From the NCBI GenBank assembly GCA_045561055.1, contig JBJKYL010000012.1, positions 1 to 50,194 on the forward strand: a DNA stretch of 50,194 nt, in the 5' to 3' direction. The stretch's first letter is position 1. Each line of letters begins with the position of its first letter. The position numbers and the translations under genes were made by a program. Positions 37,297 to 47,900 of this stretch are shown piece by piece. The DNA comes from SMWC01 sp045561055. Its GTDB lineage: Bacteria; Pseudomonadota; Gammaproteobacteria; Steroidobacterales; Rariloculaceae. The notes below the pieces were generated by a model, which saw only the letters and a program-made list of their open reading frames with translations, made no database searches and was not told the origin of the DNA.

Positions 37297-37818
37297 ATGG
37301 CGCTAGATCGCAAAGCCAAAGAAGCGCTGGTTGATGAGGTTGGGTCGGTAGCGGCTTCTGCCCAATCGGCAGTGGTGGCAGAGTATCGTGGCTTAACCGT
37401 TACAGAGATGACTGATCTGAGATCGCAAGCCCGTAATTCGGGCGTATATCTTAAGGTAATGAAGAACACGCTGGCTCGGTTGGCTATAGAGGGAACGGAT
37501 TTTCAGTGTCTGCGGGAATCTCTGCGCGGGCCTCTGCTATTGGCTTTTTCCAAGGAGGACCCTGGTGCTGCCGCGCGCGTCGTCAAGGATTTCTCTAAGG
37601 AGCACGAAAAGCTTGTAACGGTATCGGTTTCGATCGGCGGGGAGCTTTATGCGGCTTCCGATCTCAATCGTTTGGCCGCACTGCCAACTTTGGATGAAGC
37701 GCGCGCGATGTTGCTCAGGACGTTTAATGGGCCTATGACACAGGTCGTAAGGACTCTGGTTGAGCCGCCCGCGATGATGGCCCGAACGCTACAGGCGCGC
37801 AGTGAAATGACAACGTAG
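37297..37818 (+). CDS. rplJ: 50S ribosomal protein L10
   Basis: This 173-aa protein anchors the L7/L12 stalk. It shows 'VVAEYRGLTVTEMTDLRSQA' and 'YLKVMKNTLARLA' in the N-terminal rRNA-binding domain and a C-terminal helix for L7/L12. ATG at 37297 has AGGAG 6 nt upstream; the upstream in-frame start at 37264 lies in the leader and was not used. Confidence 0.97.
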   Translation: MALDRKAKEALVDEVGSVAASAQSAVVAEYRGLTVTEMTDLRSQARNSGVYLKVMKNTLARLAIEGTDFQCLRESLRGPLLLAFSKEDPGAAARVVKDFSKEHEKLVTVSVSIGGELYAASDLNRLAALPTLDEARAMLLRTFNGPMTQVVRTLVEPPAMMARTLQARSEMTT

Positions 37819-37871
37819 ACAGCTCGACATCTACAAATAATATTAATTATCGACTCAAGGAGAATTAAAGC

Positions 37872-38252
37872 ATGGCTTTATCAACAGAAGAGCTCATCGA
37901 GGAGCTGAGTAACAAGCCAATTATGGAGATCGTAGATCTCGTGAAAGAATTGGAAGATAAATGGGGCGTATCAGCGGCTGCGCCGGTTGCCGTTGCGGCA
38001 GCTGGAGCCGGTGCTGGAGACGCGTCTGCTGAAGAAGAGAAAACTGAGTTCGACGTGCACATGAAGAGCTTCGGTGAGAACAAGGTCTCTGTTATTAAGG
38101 TGGTGCGCACTGTTACTGGTCTTGGCTTAAAAGAGGCGAAAGATCTCGTAGAGAGTGCGCCGGCCAATGTGAAGGAAGCGACGTCCAAAGATGATGCTGA
38201 GGAACTGAAGAAGCAATTAGAGGAAGCAGGCGCAAGCGTCGAGATCAAGTGA
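37872..38252 (+). CDS. rplL: 50S ribosomal protein L7/L12
   Basis: This 126-aa protein recruits translational GTPases. The N-terminal dimerisation helices (about 1-35) are followed by an Ala-Gly hinge (about 36-54) and the C-terminal domain with 'VRTVTGLGLKEAKDLVESAP'. AAGGAGA precedes the ATG. It is 53 nt after rplJ. Confidence 0.98.
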   Translation: MALSTEELIEELSNKPIMEIVDLVKELEDKWGVSAAAPVAVAAAGAGAGDASAEEEKTEFDVHMKSFGENKVSVIKVVRTVTGLGLKEAKDLVESAPANVKEATSKDDAEELKKQLEEAGASVEIK

Positions 38253-38420
38253 TAAGGCGAGGCCGAGTGCTGGCCCACTATATGGCTCATGGCTGTAAGG
38301 TGGTGCGGGCGATTTGTACACGGAGAATCTGGTTGGGTAAAAGCGGCCGGAATCTTAAATTTATTTACCGCAGTCGTGCAGTCGCACGAACTGACTTTTC
38401 ATAGTCGAGGATAACCTGCT

Positions 38421-41400
38421 ATGGCGTATTCGTTTACTGAAAAAAAGCGTATTCGGAAGAGCTTCGGGAAGCTCCCAAGCATTTTAGATGTTCCCTATCT
38501 GCTTTCGATCCAGCTTGCGTCCTATCACAAGTTTTTACAGCGGGAGGCTGTTCCGGAAGAACGCGAGAATGTGGGGCTGCACTCGGCCTTTTCCAGCGTC
38601 CTACCGATTATCAGCTATTCCGGTAGTGCTGCGTTAGAGTATGTCAGTTATCGTCTCGGAGAGCCTGTATTCGATGTTAAAGAATGTCAGCTTCGCGGTC
38701 TAACCTACGCCGCGCCGTTGCGTGTACTTGTGCGGTTAGTTATTTACGACAAGGAAGCAACGGGCAAAAAGAAGAAAGTCAAAGATATTCGCGAGCAAGA
38801 GGTCTATCTGGGTGAGATGCCTCTTATGACAGATAATGGGACGTTCGTGATAAACGGTACGGAGCGGGTTATTGTCTCGCAGTTACACCGCTCGCCGGGG
38901 GTCTTCTTCGACCACGACAAAGGTAAGACCCACTCGTCCGGTAAACTCTTGTTCTCGGCAAGGGTTATTCCTTACCGAGGCTCCTGGCTAGATTTTGAAT
39001 TCGATGCTAAGGATAGTGTGTTCATTCGCATTGATCGGCGCCGAAAGCTTCCGGTCTCTATTCTTCTGCGGGCGCTTGATTTTACGAACGAGGAGATTCT
39101 CGATCTCTTTTTCGATACGAATGAATTCGTCATCAGCTCAAAAGGTATTAAGCTTAATCTTGTGGCTGAACGCCTCCGTGGTGAGACGGCAAGTTTCGAC
39201 ATCAAAATCGGCGAGAAATTGATCGTAGAGAAAGACCGGCGGATTACGGTTCGGCACGTCCGTGAACTAGAGAAGGCGAAGGTTAAGAAAATGGATGTCC
39301 CGGTCGATTATCTGGAGGGACGAATCCTTGCGCACGAAATTGTTGACGAGGATACGGGGGAGATACTGGCTGCCGCAAACGAAGAGCTCACGATGGAGGC
39401 CATCGAGAAAATTATCGCGAGTGGAATTAAGAGGATCAAGACTTTGTTCGTTAACGATCTAGATCGTGGGGCGTTCATATCCAACACGCTTAGAATTGAT
39501 TCGACGCAGACGCGGCTCGAAGCGTTAGTAGAAATATATCGTGTGATGCGTCCCGGTGAGCCACCGACGAAGGATGCGGCCGAGAATTTGTTCCAGAACC
39601 TTTTCTTTAATGCCGAACGTTATGACCTTTCAGCAGTCGGGCGGATGAAATTTAATAGCCGCGTGGGGCTGGAAGATTCTGAAGCCGAAGGAGTTCTCAC
39701 TAAGCAAGACATCATTGCGGTTCTGCAGACGCTTCTGGATATCCGTAACGGTAATGGCGCGGTAGACGATATTGATCACCTCGGAAATCGCCGTATTCGA
39801 AGTGTTGGGGAGATGGCTGAGAATGCATTCCGTATCGGTCTAGTTAGAGTGGAACGTGCCGTTAAGGAACGTTTGACCTTGGCAGAGGCGGAAGGGTTGA
39901 TGCCGCAGGAGATGATTAATGCTAAGCCTGTTGCGGCGGCAGTTAAGGAGTTTTTTGGTTCCAGCCAGCTGTCGCAGTTTATGGACCAAAACAATCCGCT
40001 TTCAGAGGTTACACATAAACGCCGCGTCTCGGCGCTGGGTCCTGGTGGCTTGACTCGCGAACGCGCCGGGTTCGAAGTTCGAGATGTTCACCCCACACAC
40101 TACGGCCGTGTTTGCCCGATCGAAACGCCGGAGGGACCTAACATTGGTCTCATTAACTCGCTTGCTGTCTATGCGCGGACCAACGCATACGGTTTCCTGG
40201 AGACACCTTACCGTAAGGTGACTAACGGTAAAGTTACTAAAAAGATCGAATACTTATCGGCCATTGAGGAGGGGCAATTTGTCATCGCGCAGGCGAATGC
40301 TAAGTTGAATCCTAAGGGCGAGTTTGCCGACGATTTGATTTCAGCGCGGCATCAAAACGAATTTTCGATGTTGCCGCCGGACCAGATTCAGTACATGGAT
40401 ATATCACCGAAACAGATCGTCTCGGTAGCTGCATCGCTGATTCCGTTCCTCGAGCATGACGATGCCAACCGTGCTTTGATGGGTTCTAATATGCAGCGTC
40501 AAGCCGTACCGACGCTACGTGCTCAGGCTCCACTCGTTGGGACCGGTATGGAGCGGGTTGTCGCCGTCGACTCAGGTGTTACGGTTAACGCTAAGCGTGG
40601 CGGTACCGTCGATTCGGTGGATGCCTCTCGAGTCGTGGTGGTGGTCAATGATGAGGAAACCGATGTCGGTAGAGCGGGCGTAGATATCTATAACTTAACG
40701 AAGTATACGCGCTCGAACCAAAATACCTGTATCAATCAGCGTCCACTCGTGAAAGCGGGAGATGTAATCGAGGCTGGTGACGTGCTAGCCGATGGGCCTT
40801 CAACGTCTCTCGGCGAACTGGCTCTAGGACAGAATCTACTCGTCGCGTTCATGCCGTGGAACGGCTACAATTTTGAGGACTCGATTCTGATATCAGAGCG
40901 AGTAGCGCAAGAAGATCGGTTTACGACGATTCATATAGAAGAATTGACTTGTATTGCGCGTGATACAAAACTCGGGTCGGAAGAGGTTACTTCGGATATC
41001 CCTAATGTGGGCGACACGGCGCTCACTAAGCTTGACGATTCTGGTATAGCCTTCATCGGGGCGGAGGTGAACTCAGGCGATATCCTCGTTGGGAAGATAA
41101 CGCCGAAGGGTGAAACGCAGCTTACGCCGGAAGAAAAGCTACTGCGAGCAATTTTCGGTGAGAAAGCCTCCGACGTAAAGGATACATCTCTCCGTGTACC
41201 GCCGGGCATGGATGGTGCTGTGATCGACGTTCGTGTCTTCACTCGTGATGGTATTGAGAAGGATGAACGGTCGCTCGCGATTGAACAGTTGGAGATTGAC
41301 GCTGTCCGCAAGGACCTTGACGATCAGCAGCGAATTATCGAGGCTGATATCTATCAACGTGTAGAGTCTCTGCTCGTTGGCAAGATTGCTGCTGGTGGTC

Positions 41401-42503
41401 CAAAAGGGCTCAAGGTTGGTGGCAAAATCTCGAAGGTTTATCTAGACGGAATACCTCGTGACAAGTGGTTTGAGATTCGACTGAAGAGCGACGCAGCAAA
41501 CTCTCAGCTAGAACAGGTTGCGGATAGGTTGCGTGTGCATTGCGAGGAATTTGCGCTGCGCTTCGAGGAGAAAAAACAAAAGATCACCCAGGGTGACGAC
41601 CTCGCTCCCGGAGTCCTGAAGATGGTGAAGGTATATCTCGCCGTTAAACGGCGCATCCAGCCTGGCGACAAAATGGCTGGCCGCCATGGGAACAAGGGAG
41701 TTATTTCGACCATCGTTCCGGTCGAAGATATGCCTTATATGGAAGATGGTACACCGATTGATATTGTCTTGAACCCGCTGGGTGTTCCGTCTCGAATGAA
41801 TGTTGGGCAGGTGCTAGAGACTCATCTTGGCTGGGCAGCTAAGGGGGTTGGGTTAAAAATTGACGCGATGCTTAGGGAGGAGAAATCTGTTAGCTCTGTA
41901 CGCTCTTTCATATCGGATTTGTATAACACGACAGGAGGGCAGACGGAGAATATCAAGAGTCTTAATGATTCGGAGGTGTTTGAGCTTGCCGAAAATCTTA
42001 GGGATGGTTTGCCGATGGCGACGCCAGTTTTCGATGGGGCGAACGAAGCTGAGATCAAGAAGATCCTCGAAATTGCTGGATTACCAGAGTCAGGGCAAGC
42101 GACACTATACAACGGCCGCACCGGCGAGCAGTTCGATAGGCCCGTTACGGTTGGTTATATGTACATGCTGAAGCTTAACCACCTCGTGGATGACAAGATG
42201 CATGCTCGCTCCACTGGGCCATATAGTCTAGTCACCCAGCAACCTTTAGGTGGTAAGGCACAGTTTGGTGGGCAGCGATTCGGAGAAATGGAGGTTTGGG
42301 CTCTCGAGGCCTACGGCGCTTCTTATACTCTCCAGGAAATGCTGACCGTTAAGTCAGATGATGTTCAAGGTAGAACGAAGATGTACAAAAATATTGTCGA
42401 TGGCACGCATGAGATGCAGGCGGGTATGCCGGAGTCCTTCAATGTTCTCGTGAAGGAGATTCGCTCTCTGGGTATCAATATCGACCTGGAGCAGACGGGC
42501 TAA
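38421..42503 (+). CDS. rpoB: DNA-directed RNA polymerase subunit beta
   Basis: This 1360-aa subunit (1342 in E. coli) is complete. The rifampicin-binding cluster reads 'SQLSQFMDQNNPLSEVTHKR', identical to the sensitive wild type at the Asp, His and Ser sites. The catalytic/clamp segments 'PWNGYNFEDSILIS' and 'GDKMAGRHGNKGVIS' are intact, and the C-terminus includes 'MHARSTGPYSLVTQQPLGGK'. A 168-nt space after rplL is where E. coli has an RNase III site; no clear equivalent was identified. Confidence 0.99.
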   Translation: MAYSFTEKKRIRKSFGKLPSILDVPYLLSIQLASYHKFLQREAVPEERENVGLHSAFSSVLPIISYSGSAALEYVSYRLGEPVFDVKECQLRGLTYAAPLRVLVRLVIYDKEATGKKKKVKDIREQEVYLGEMPLMTDNGTFVINGTERVIVSQLHRSPGVFFDHDKGKTHSSGKLLFSARVIPYRGSWLDFEFDAKDSVFIRIDRRRKLPVSILLRALDFTNEEILDLFFDTNEFVISSKGIKLNLVAERLRGETASFDIKIGEKLIVEKDRRITVRHVRELEKAKVKKMDVPVDYLEGRILAHEIVDEDTGEILAAANEELTMEAIEKIIASGIKRIKTLFVNDLDRGAFISNTLRIDSTQTRLEALVEIYRVMRPGEPPTKDAAENLFQNLFFNAERYDLSAVGRMKFNSRVGLEDSEAEGVLTKQDIIAVLQTLLDIRNGNGAVDDIDHLGNRRIRSVGEMAENAFRIGLVRVERAVKERLTLAEAEGLMPQEMINAKPVAAAVKEFFGSSQLSQFMDQNNPLSEVTHKRRVSALGPGGLTRERAGFEVRDVHPTHYGRVCPIETPEGPNIGLINSLAVYARTNAYGFLETPYRKVTNGKVTKKIEYLSAIEEGQFVIAQANAKLNPKGEFADDLISARHQNEFSMLPPDQIQYMDISPKQIVSVAASLIPFLEHDDANRALMGSNMQRQAVPTLRAQAPLVGTGMERVVAVDSGVTVNAKRGGTVDSVDASRVVVVVNDEETDVGRAGVDIYNLTKYTRSNQNTCINQRPLVKAGDVIEAGDVLADGPSTSLGELALGQNLLVAFMPWNGYNFEDSILISERVAQEDRFTTIHIEELTCIARDTKLGSEEVTSDIPNVGDTALTKLDDSGIAFIGAEVNSGDILVGKITPKGETQLTPEEKLLRAIFGEKASDVKDTSLRVPPGMDGAVIDVRVFTRDGIEKDERSLAIEQLEIDAVRKDLDDQQRIIEADIYQRVESLLVGKIAAGGPKGLKVGGKISKVYLDGIPRDKWFEIRLKSDAANSQLEQVADRLRVHCEEFALRFEEKKQKITQGDDLAPGVLKMVKVYLAVKRRIQPGDKMAGRHGNKGVISTIVPVEDMPYMEDGTPIDIVLNPLGVPSRMNVGQVLETHLGWAAKGVGLKIDAMLREEKSVSSVRSFISDLYNTTGGQTENIKSLNDSEVFELAENLRDGLPMATPVFDGANEAEIKKILEIAGLPESGQATLYNGRTGEQFDRPVTVGYMYMLKLNHLVDDKMHARSTGPYSLVTQQPLGGKAQFGGQRFGEMEVWALEAYGASYTLQEMLTVKSDDVQGRTKMYKNIVDGTHEMQAGMPESFNVLVKEIRSLGINIDLEQTG

Positions 42504-42561
42504 GTTCAAAACGACGGACGCATGTAGGCAATCGAAATACTATGCAATAGGTGATTTCTCG

Positions 42562-45500
42562 ATGAAGGATTTACTGAGGCTTTTTAAACAGCAGACCCCG
42601 GTTGAGGATTTTGACGCGATCCGGATCGGTTTGGCTTCTCCGGATATGATCCGTTCCTGGTCTTATGGTGAGGTGAAAAAGCCTGAGACCATTAACTACC
42701 GGACATTCAAGCCGGAACGGGATGGGTTGTTCTGCGCGAAGATTTTTGGGCCAATTAAAGACTACGAGTGTCTTTGTGGGAAGTACAAACGGCTCAAGCA
42801 TCGCGGTGTTGTTTGCGAAAAATGCGGTGTTGAAGTCACGCAAACGAAGGTGCGTAGGGAACGCATGGCCCATGTTGAGCTCGCAAGTCCGGTCGCACAC
42901 ATCTGGTTCCTCAAGTCGCTTCCTTCCCGAATCGGTTTGATGCTTGATATGACGCTGCGTGAGATTGAACGCATTCTCTACTTTGAGGCATTTGTAGTAG
43001 TTGAGCCAGGAATGACACCGCTAGAGCGTGGACAGCTTCTAACGGATGAGACCTATCTCGAAGCTATCGAAGAGTACGGTGACGAGTTCGATGCACGTAT
43101 GGGAGCAGAGGCCGTTCGTGAACTGTTGACGAGCCTCGATTTGAGCACCGAAATTGCGCAGGTTCGCGAGGATATCGATGCAACGAACTCCGAGACTAAG
43201 ATCAAGAGGCTTTCGAAGCGCTTAAAGCTTCTCGAGTCTTTTTCTGAGTCAAAGAACCAGCCCGGCTGGATGGTTATGACAGTATTGCCTGTGCTACCGC
43301 CTGATCTGCGACCTTTGGTGCCTTTAGATGGTGGTCGATTCGCAACCTCGGATCTTAACGATCTCTATCGTCGTGTTATTAATCGAAATAATCGCCTACG
43401 ACGTTTGCTTGAACTGAGCGCGCCGGACATCATCGTGCGTAATGAGAAGCGTATGCTTCAGGAATCTGTAGATGCGCTACTGGATAACGGCCGGCGCGGG
43501 CGGGCGATAACTGGTACGAACAAGCGCCCTCTAAAATCGCTTGCTGACATGATTAAGGGTAAGCAGGGGCGTTTCCGCCAGAATCTTCTGGGTAAGCGCG
43601 TCGATTACTCGGGTCGTTCCGTAATCGTCGTTGGCCCGACCCTAAAACTGCATCAGTGTGGCCTACCTAAAAAAATGGCGCTGGAGCTATTCAAGCCGTT
43701 TATCTTTTCGAAGCTTCAGTTACGCGGTGACGCAACAACCATCAAGGCTGCTAAACGTTTGGTCGAGCGAGAGGGTACGGAAGTCTGGGATATTCTCGAT
43801 ACGGTTATTCGCGAGCACCCCGTCATGCTTAATAGGGCGCCGACGCTGCACAGACTCGGCATTCAGGCTTTTGAGCCTGTCTTGATAGAAGGCAAGGCCA
43901 TTCAGCTTCATCCGCTCGTATGTACTGCGTTCAATGCGGACTTCGATGGTGACCAGATGGCTGTACATGTGCCGCTATCTATAGAAGCACAACTTGAGGG
44001 GAGAGCCTTGATGATGTCGAGTAATAACATCTTGTCTCCCGCGAACGGGGAACCGATTATTGTTCCATCGCAGGACGTAGTGCTTGGTCTCTATTATATG
44101 AGCCGTGAGCGGGTTAATGCCAAGGGTGAAGGCATGATATTCGCGGATGTTGAGGAGGTCCACCGCGCTTATGAGAATCATGACGTTGATTTGCACGCTC
44201 GAGTAAAAGTTCGCGTTGAGTCCACCGCTAAAGGCGAAGATATGAAACCCGAGTCTCGGCTGGTTGATACTACGGTTGGACGTGCGCTGTTGTCAGAAAT
44301 CATGCCGGCCGGGCTGGAATTTGATCTCATCAATCAGACAATGAATAAGCGAGCTATCTCTAGGGTCATCAATGCTTGCTATCGCAGTCTAGGGATTAAG
44401 GATACGGTCGTTTTTGCCGATCAACTCATGTATACGGGCTTCAATTATGCGACGAGAGGGGGAGTGTCTTTTGGCGTAAACGATATGGTTGTGCCCGGGG
44501 AGAAGTCTGACATTCTTCAGGTAGCTGAAGAAGAAGTGAGGGATATCCAGGATCAATATGCATCGGGCCTCGTCACCGACGGTGAGCGATACAACAAAGT
44601 AGTGGATATCTGGTCCCGTACTAATGATCAGGTAGCTAAGGCGATGATGGATAAGATAAGGCTAGAATCAGTTAAGGACGCTGCCGGCAAGGATGCTATT
44701 CAGGACTCATTTAACTCCATTTTCATGATGGCTGACTCCGGTGCGAGAGGGTCTGCGGCACAGATTAGACAGCTGGCTGGTATGCGCGGCCTCATGGCTA
44801 AGCCAGACGGATCGATTATCGAAACACCGATAACCGCTAATTTCCGTGAAGGGCTTGATGTGTTGCAGTATTTCATATCAACGCATGGTGCGCGAAAGGG
44901 TTTGGCGGATACGGCTTTGAAGACAGCGAATTCGGGGTATCTGACACGTCGTTTGGTTGACGTCGCCCAGGATCTGGTGGTCACAGATATGGACTGCGGT
45001 ACAGAGACGGGGCTAATGATGTCTCCTCTGGTTGAGGGTGGTGACATCGTCGAGCCTTTGGGAGAGCGTGTGCTAGGCCGAGTGACAGCGACTGATGTCG
45101 TCTCGCCTGGGTCGGGAGAGGTTATCCTGGGGGCTGGCGAGCTACTAGACGAATTTGCCGTCCAGAAGCTTGAGGAATCATCCGTTGATCGAGTCCTAGT
45201 GCGTTCGCCGATTACTTGTCAAATGCGTTATGGGGTTTGTTCTCAGTGCTATGGCCGCGATCTCGGTAGAGGGCATCTGGTCGATAAGGGGGAGTCCGTT
45301 GGTGTTATTGCTGCGCAGTCGATCGGTGAGCCCGGTACCCAGCTAACCATGCGTACGTTCCATATCGGCGGTGCCGCATCTCGTTCTGCGGCAGTGAATA
45401 GTGTTGAGGTCAATGGTCATGGCACGATCCGAATGTACAATTTGAAAGCTGTGAAGCATGAGAAAAAAGATTATCTTGTGGCAACCTCGCGTTCCTGTGA

Positions 45501-46821
45501 ACTGGCCGTTATCGATGAGTTTGGTCGCGAGCGCGAACGTTACAAAGTTCCATACGGAGCTATTCTAGGCGTTCAGGAGGGTGATAACGTAGAGCCGGGA
45601 CAGCGCGTCGCGAGCTGGGACCCGCATACTCATCCGATTGTTACCGAGGTAAGTGGCTGGATAGAGTTTGAGGACTTCATTGATGGGGTTACGGTAACGA
45701 CGCAGGTGGACGAGATCACCGGGCTAACTAGCACGGTAGTACTTGATCCTGCGCAGCGTGGCGCCGCTACGGACTATCGTGCGACAGCTAAGCTCCTGAA
45801 CAAAAAAGGGGAATCCCTTTGCTTCCCGAATACGGATATTCCAGCGGTTTATGCTTTGCCGGCAGGCGCTGTATTGAGTATGGACAGTGGGGCTCAGGTT
45901 TATGTTGGCGACGTGCTAGCGCGATTACCTCAGGAGACATCGAAGACCCGCGATATTACCGGCGGCCTGCCGCGTGTTGCGGATTTATTTGAAGCGAGAC
46001 GTCCGAAAGAATCGGCGATCCTCGCGGAGGATACGGGTACGGTTAGTTTCGGCAAGGAAACCAAGGGCAAGCGCCGTCTCGTTATAATAGACGAGGATGG
46101 TGAACGACATGAGGAGTTGATTCCCAAGTGGCGACATCTCAATGTGTTCGAGGGTGAAGCGGTTGTTCGTGGAGAGATCATCGCGGACGGCGAGCCGAAT
46201 CCACATGACATCCTGCGCCTGCAAGGCGCGGAGCGGCTGGCTGACTATCTCGTCCGTGAGATTCAAGACGTCTATCGTCTGCAGGGCGTTAGAATCAATG
46301 ATAAACACATCGAGGTCATCATTCGTCAGATGTTGCGTAAAGTGGAGATCAAGAAATCCGGAGAGACGCGTTTTCTCCGTGGTGAGCAGGTCGATAAAGC
46401 CCGGATTCTCCAGGTAAACGAAGAAATACAAGGTCGTGGTGGGGAACCGGCGATATTTGATCCGATGCTTCTTGGCATAACTAAAGCCTCGCTGGCGACC
46501 GAATCATTCATTTCGGCGGCTTCCTTCCAGGAAACGACGCGCGTTCTAACAGAAGCTGCGGTACGTGGCATGCAGGATGACCTGCGCGGTCTTAAGGAGA
46601 ATGTGATCGTGGGGAGGCTAATACCGGCGGGTACGGGTTTTGCTCACCATGAAGAGCGGCGCAGGAGTCAGGAAGACATCCTGTCTGAGGAGCTTAAGGA
46701 ACTGGAAATGTCGCTTATGGATGACCGAGAGTCTCCGGCTGAGACAACTGAAGTTCTCCCTGAAAAGGACGTTGTTGAGTCGTCTTCTGGGAGGGTGGCG
46801 GAAGTTCCGGCCGATACGTAG
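42562..46821 (+). CDS. rpoC: DNA-directed RNA polymerase subunit beta'
   Basis: This 1419-aa subunit (1407 in E. coli) has the zinc finger Cys residues in 'CLCGKYKRLKHRGVVCEKCG', the catalytic Mg-binding 'NADFDGDQMAVHVPLS', the bridge and trigger-helix region ('TMRTFHIGGAA'), and the second zinc site in 'CQMRYGVCSQCYG'. The last 60 residues are acidic and divergent. It follows rpoB by 58 nt. A strong hairpin lies about 130 nt downstream. Confidence 0.99.
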   Translation: MKDLLRLFKQQTPVEDFDAIRIGLASPDMIRSWSYGEVKKPETINYRTFKPERDGLFCAKIFGPIKDYECLCGKYKRLKHRGVVCEKCGVEVTQTKVRRERMAHVELASPVAHIWFLKSLPSRIGLMLDMTLREIERILYFEAFVVVEPGMTPLERGQLLTDETYLEAIEEYGDEFDARMGAEAVRELLTSLDLSTEIAQVREDIDATNSETKIKRLSKRLKLLESFSESKNQPGWMVMTVLPVLPPDLRPLVPLDGGRFATSDLNDLYRRVINRNNRLRRLLELSAPDIIVRNEKRMLQESVDALLDNGRRGRAITGTNKRPLKSLADMIKGKQGRFRQNLLGKRVDYSGRSVIVVGPTLKLHQCGLPKKMALELFKPFIFSKLQLRGDATTIKAAKRLVEREGTEVWDILDTVIREHPVMLNRAPTLHRLGIQAFEPVLIEGKAIQLHPLVCTAFNADFDGDQMAVHVPLSIEAQLEGRALMMSSNNILSPANGEPIIVPSQDVVLGLYYMSRERVNAKGEGMIFADVEEVHRAYENHDVDLHARVKVRVESTAKGEDMKPESRLVDTTVGRALLSEIMPAGLEFDLINQTMNKRAISRVINACYRSLGIKDTVVFADQLMYTGFNYATRGGVSFGVNDMVVPGEKSDILQVAEEEVRDIQDQYASGLVTDGERYNKVVDIWSRTNDQVAKAMMDKIRLESVKDAAGKDAIQDSFNSIFMMADSGARGSAAQIRQLAGMRGLMAKPDGSIIETPITANFREGLDVLQYFISTHGARKGLADTALKTANSGYLTRRLVDVAQDLVVTDMDCGTETGLMMSPLVEGGDIVEPLGERVLGRVTATDVVSPGSGEVILGAGELLDEFAVQKLEESSVDRVLVRSPITCQMRYGVCSQCYGRDLGRGHLVDKGESVGVIAAQSIGEPGTQLTMRTFHIGGAASRSAAVNSVEVNGHGTIRMYNLKAVKHEKKDYLVATSRSCELAVIDEFGRERERYKVPYGAILGVQEGDNVEPGQRVASWDPHTHPIVTEVSGWIEFEDFIDGVTVTTQVDEITGLTSTVVLDPAQRGAATDYRATAKLLNKKGESLCFPNTDIPAVYALPAGAVLSMDSGAQVYVGDVLARLPQETSKTRDITGGLPRVADLFEARRPKESAILAEDTGTVSFGKETKGKRRLVIIDEDGERHEELIPKWRHLNVFEGEAVVRGEIIADGEPNPHDILRLQGAERLADYLVREIQDVYRLQGVRINDKHIEVIIRQMLRKVEIKKSGETRFLRGEQVDKARILQVNEEIQGRGGEPAIFDPMLLGITKASLATESFISAASFQETTRVLTEAAVRGMQDDLRGLKENVIVGRLIPAGTGFAHHEERRRSQEDILSEELKELEMSLMDDRESPAETTEVLPEKDVVESSSGRVAEVPADT

Positions 46822-46952
46822 GAGGACGGGGGCAAAAGTATTAGTTGACAGTTCGTAACTGTGCCCCCTAAACTTTCCGGCTACCCAGAGTCAGTGAGGC
46901 GCTGACTAGAAAATTCGATGCCCCAGAAACGTTGCTGGGGCTCTCGTGATGA

Positions 46953-46991
46953 GGCCCGGATGCCGTCAAACGGCAACGGGCCCGTCTTTAT
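46953..46991 (+). terminator. Strong hairpin between rpoC and rpsL, probable terminator
   Basis: Arms GGCCCG (46953-46958) and CGGGCC (46977-46982), plus inner TGCCGT and ACGGCA, make a 12-bp stem with a small internal loop. CGTCTTTATTT follows. Two smaller hairpins precede it (46889-46907 and 46920-46941). It likely ends or attenuates rpoBC transcription, just 19 nt before rpsL. Confidence 0.6.
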
Positions 46992-47009
46992 TTGCAGGCT
47001 ATAAAATAG

Positions 47010-47384
47010 ATGGCAACAACAAATCAGCTGGTTCGCAAGCCGCGATCGACAAAGAGGGCTAAGAGCAATGTGCCAGCGCTTGGTGCTTCTCCGCAGAAGC
47101 GCGGCGTGTGCACTCGTGTGTACACCACCACACCGAAAAAGCCGAATTCGGCCATGCGCAAAGTGGCCCGTGTTCGGTTGACGAACGGCTTCGAGGTTAC
47201 AAGCTATATCGGGGGTGAGGGGCATAACCTCCAGGAACATTCGGTAGTGCTGATACGGGGTGGCCGTGTTAAGGATTTACCTGGTGTTAGATATCATGTT
47301 GTGCGTGGGACCTTGGATTGCGCCGGAGTCCCCGATCGGCGTCGTGGTCGGTCTAAATATGGCTCAAAGCGACCTAAGAGCTAG
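47010..47384 (+). CDS. rpsL: 30S ribosomal protein S12
   Basis: This 124-aa protein sits at the decoding centre. 'TTPKKPNSAMRKVARVRLTN' and 'RVKDLPGVRYHVVRG' are intact, with wild-type Lys at both classical streptomycin-resistance sites. The Shine-Dalgarno is weak (GCAGG about 11 nt upstream). It opens the str operon. Confidence 0.98.
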   Translation: MATTNQLVRKPRSTKRAKSNVPALGASPQKRGVCTRVYTTTPKKPNSAMRKVARVRLTNGFEVTSYIGGEGHNLQEHSVVLIRGGRVKDLPGVRYHVVRGTLDCAGVPDRRRGRSKYGSKRPKS

Positions 47385-47398
47385 ATAAAGATAATCTA

Positions 47399-47878
47399 AT
47401 GTCGAGAAGAAACCGAGCGCCGCGCCGCACAGTTTTGCCTGATCCCAAATTTGGCAACCAGCGTCTAGCTAAATTCATCAATATGGTTATGTTGAGCGGC
47501 AAAAAATCGGTCGCAGAACAGATCGTTTATGGTGCGCTTGAGAGAATTTCGGATAGGTCCGGACAGGACGATGAGAAATCTCTGGAAATACTGAGCGAGG
47601 CATTGGATAACATCAAGCCTTCGGTCGAGGTTAAATCTCGGCGCGTCGGTGGCGCGACCTATCAAGTGCCTATTGAGGTGCGGGCTACACGCAGAGAGAC
47701 GCTTGCAATGCGTTGGGTAATTGACGCCGCACGTAAGCGCTCCGAAAAGACGATGGCGTTGCGTCTTGCGCACGAACTCATGGATGCGGCCGAAAATAGA
47801 GGGTCTGCAGTTAAGAAACGAGAGGACACTCACCGGATGGCCGAAGCTAATAAGGCCTTCGCCCACTACCGGTGGTAG
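47399..47878 (+). CDS. rpsG: 30S ribosomal protein S7
   Basis: This 159-aa protein nucleates the 30S head. It has 'MSRRNRAPRRTVLPDPKFGN' at the start, 'VEVKSRRVGGATYQVP' and the C-terminal 'EANKAFAHYRW'. It lies only 14 nt after rpsL, shorter than the E. coli intercistronic region where S7 represses translation, so that control may differ here. Confidence 0.98.
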   Translation: MSRRNRAPRRTVLPDPKFGNQRLAKFINMVMLSGKKSVAEQIVYGALERISDRSGQDDEKSLEILSEALDNIKPSVEVKSRRVGGATYQVPIEVRATRRETLAMRWVIDAARKRSEKTMALRLAHELMDAAENRGSAVKKREDTHRMAEANKAFAHYRW

Positions 47879-47900
47879 TCAATAGAATTGAGGCAGAGAT

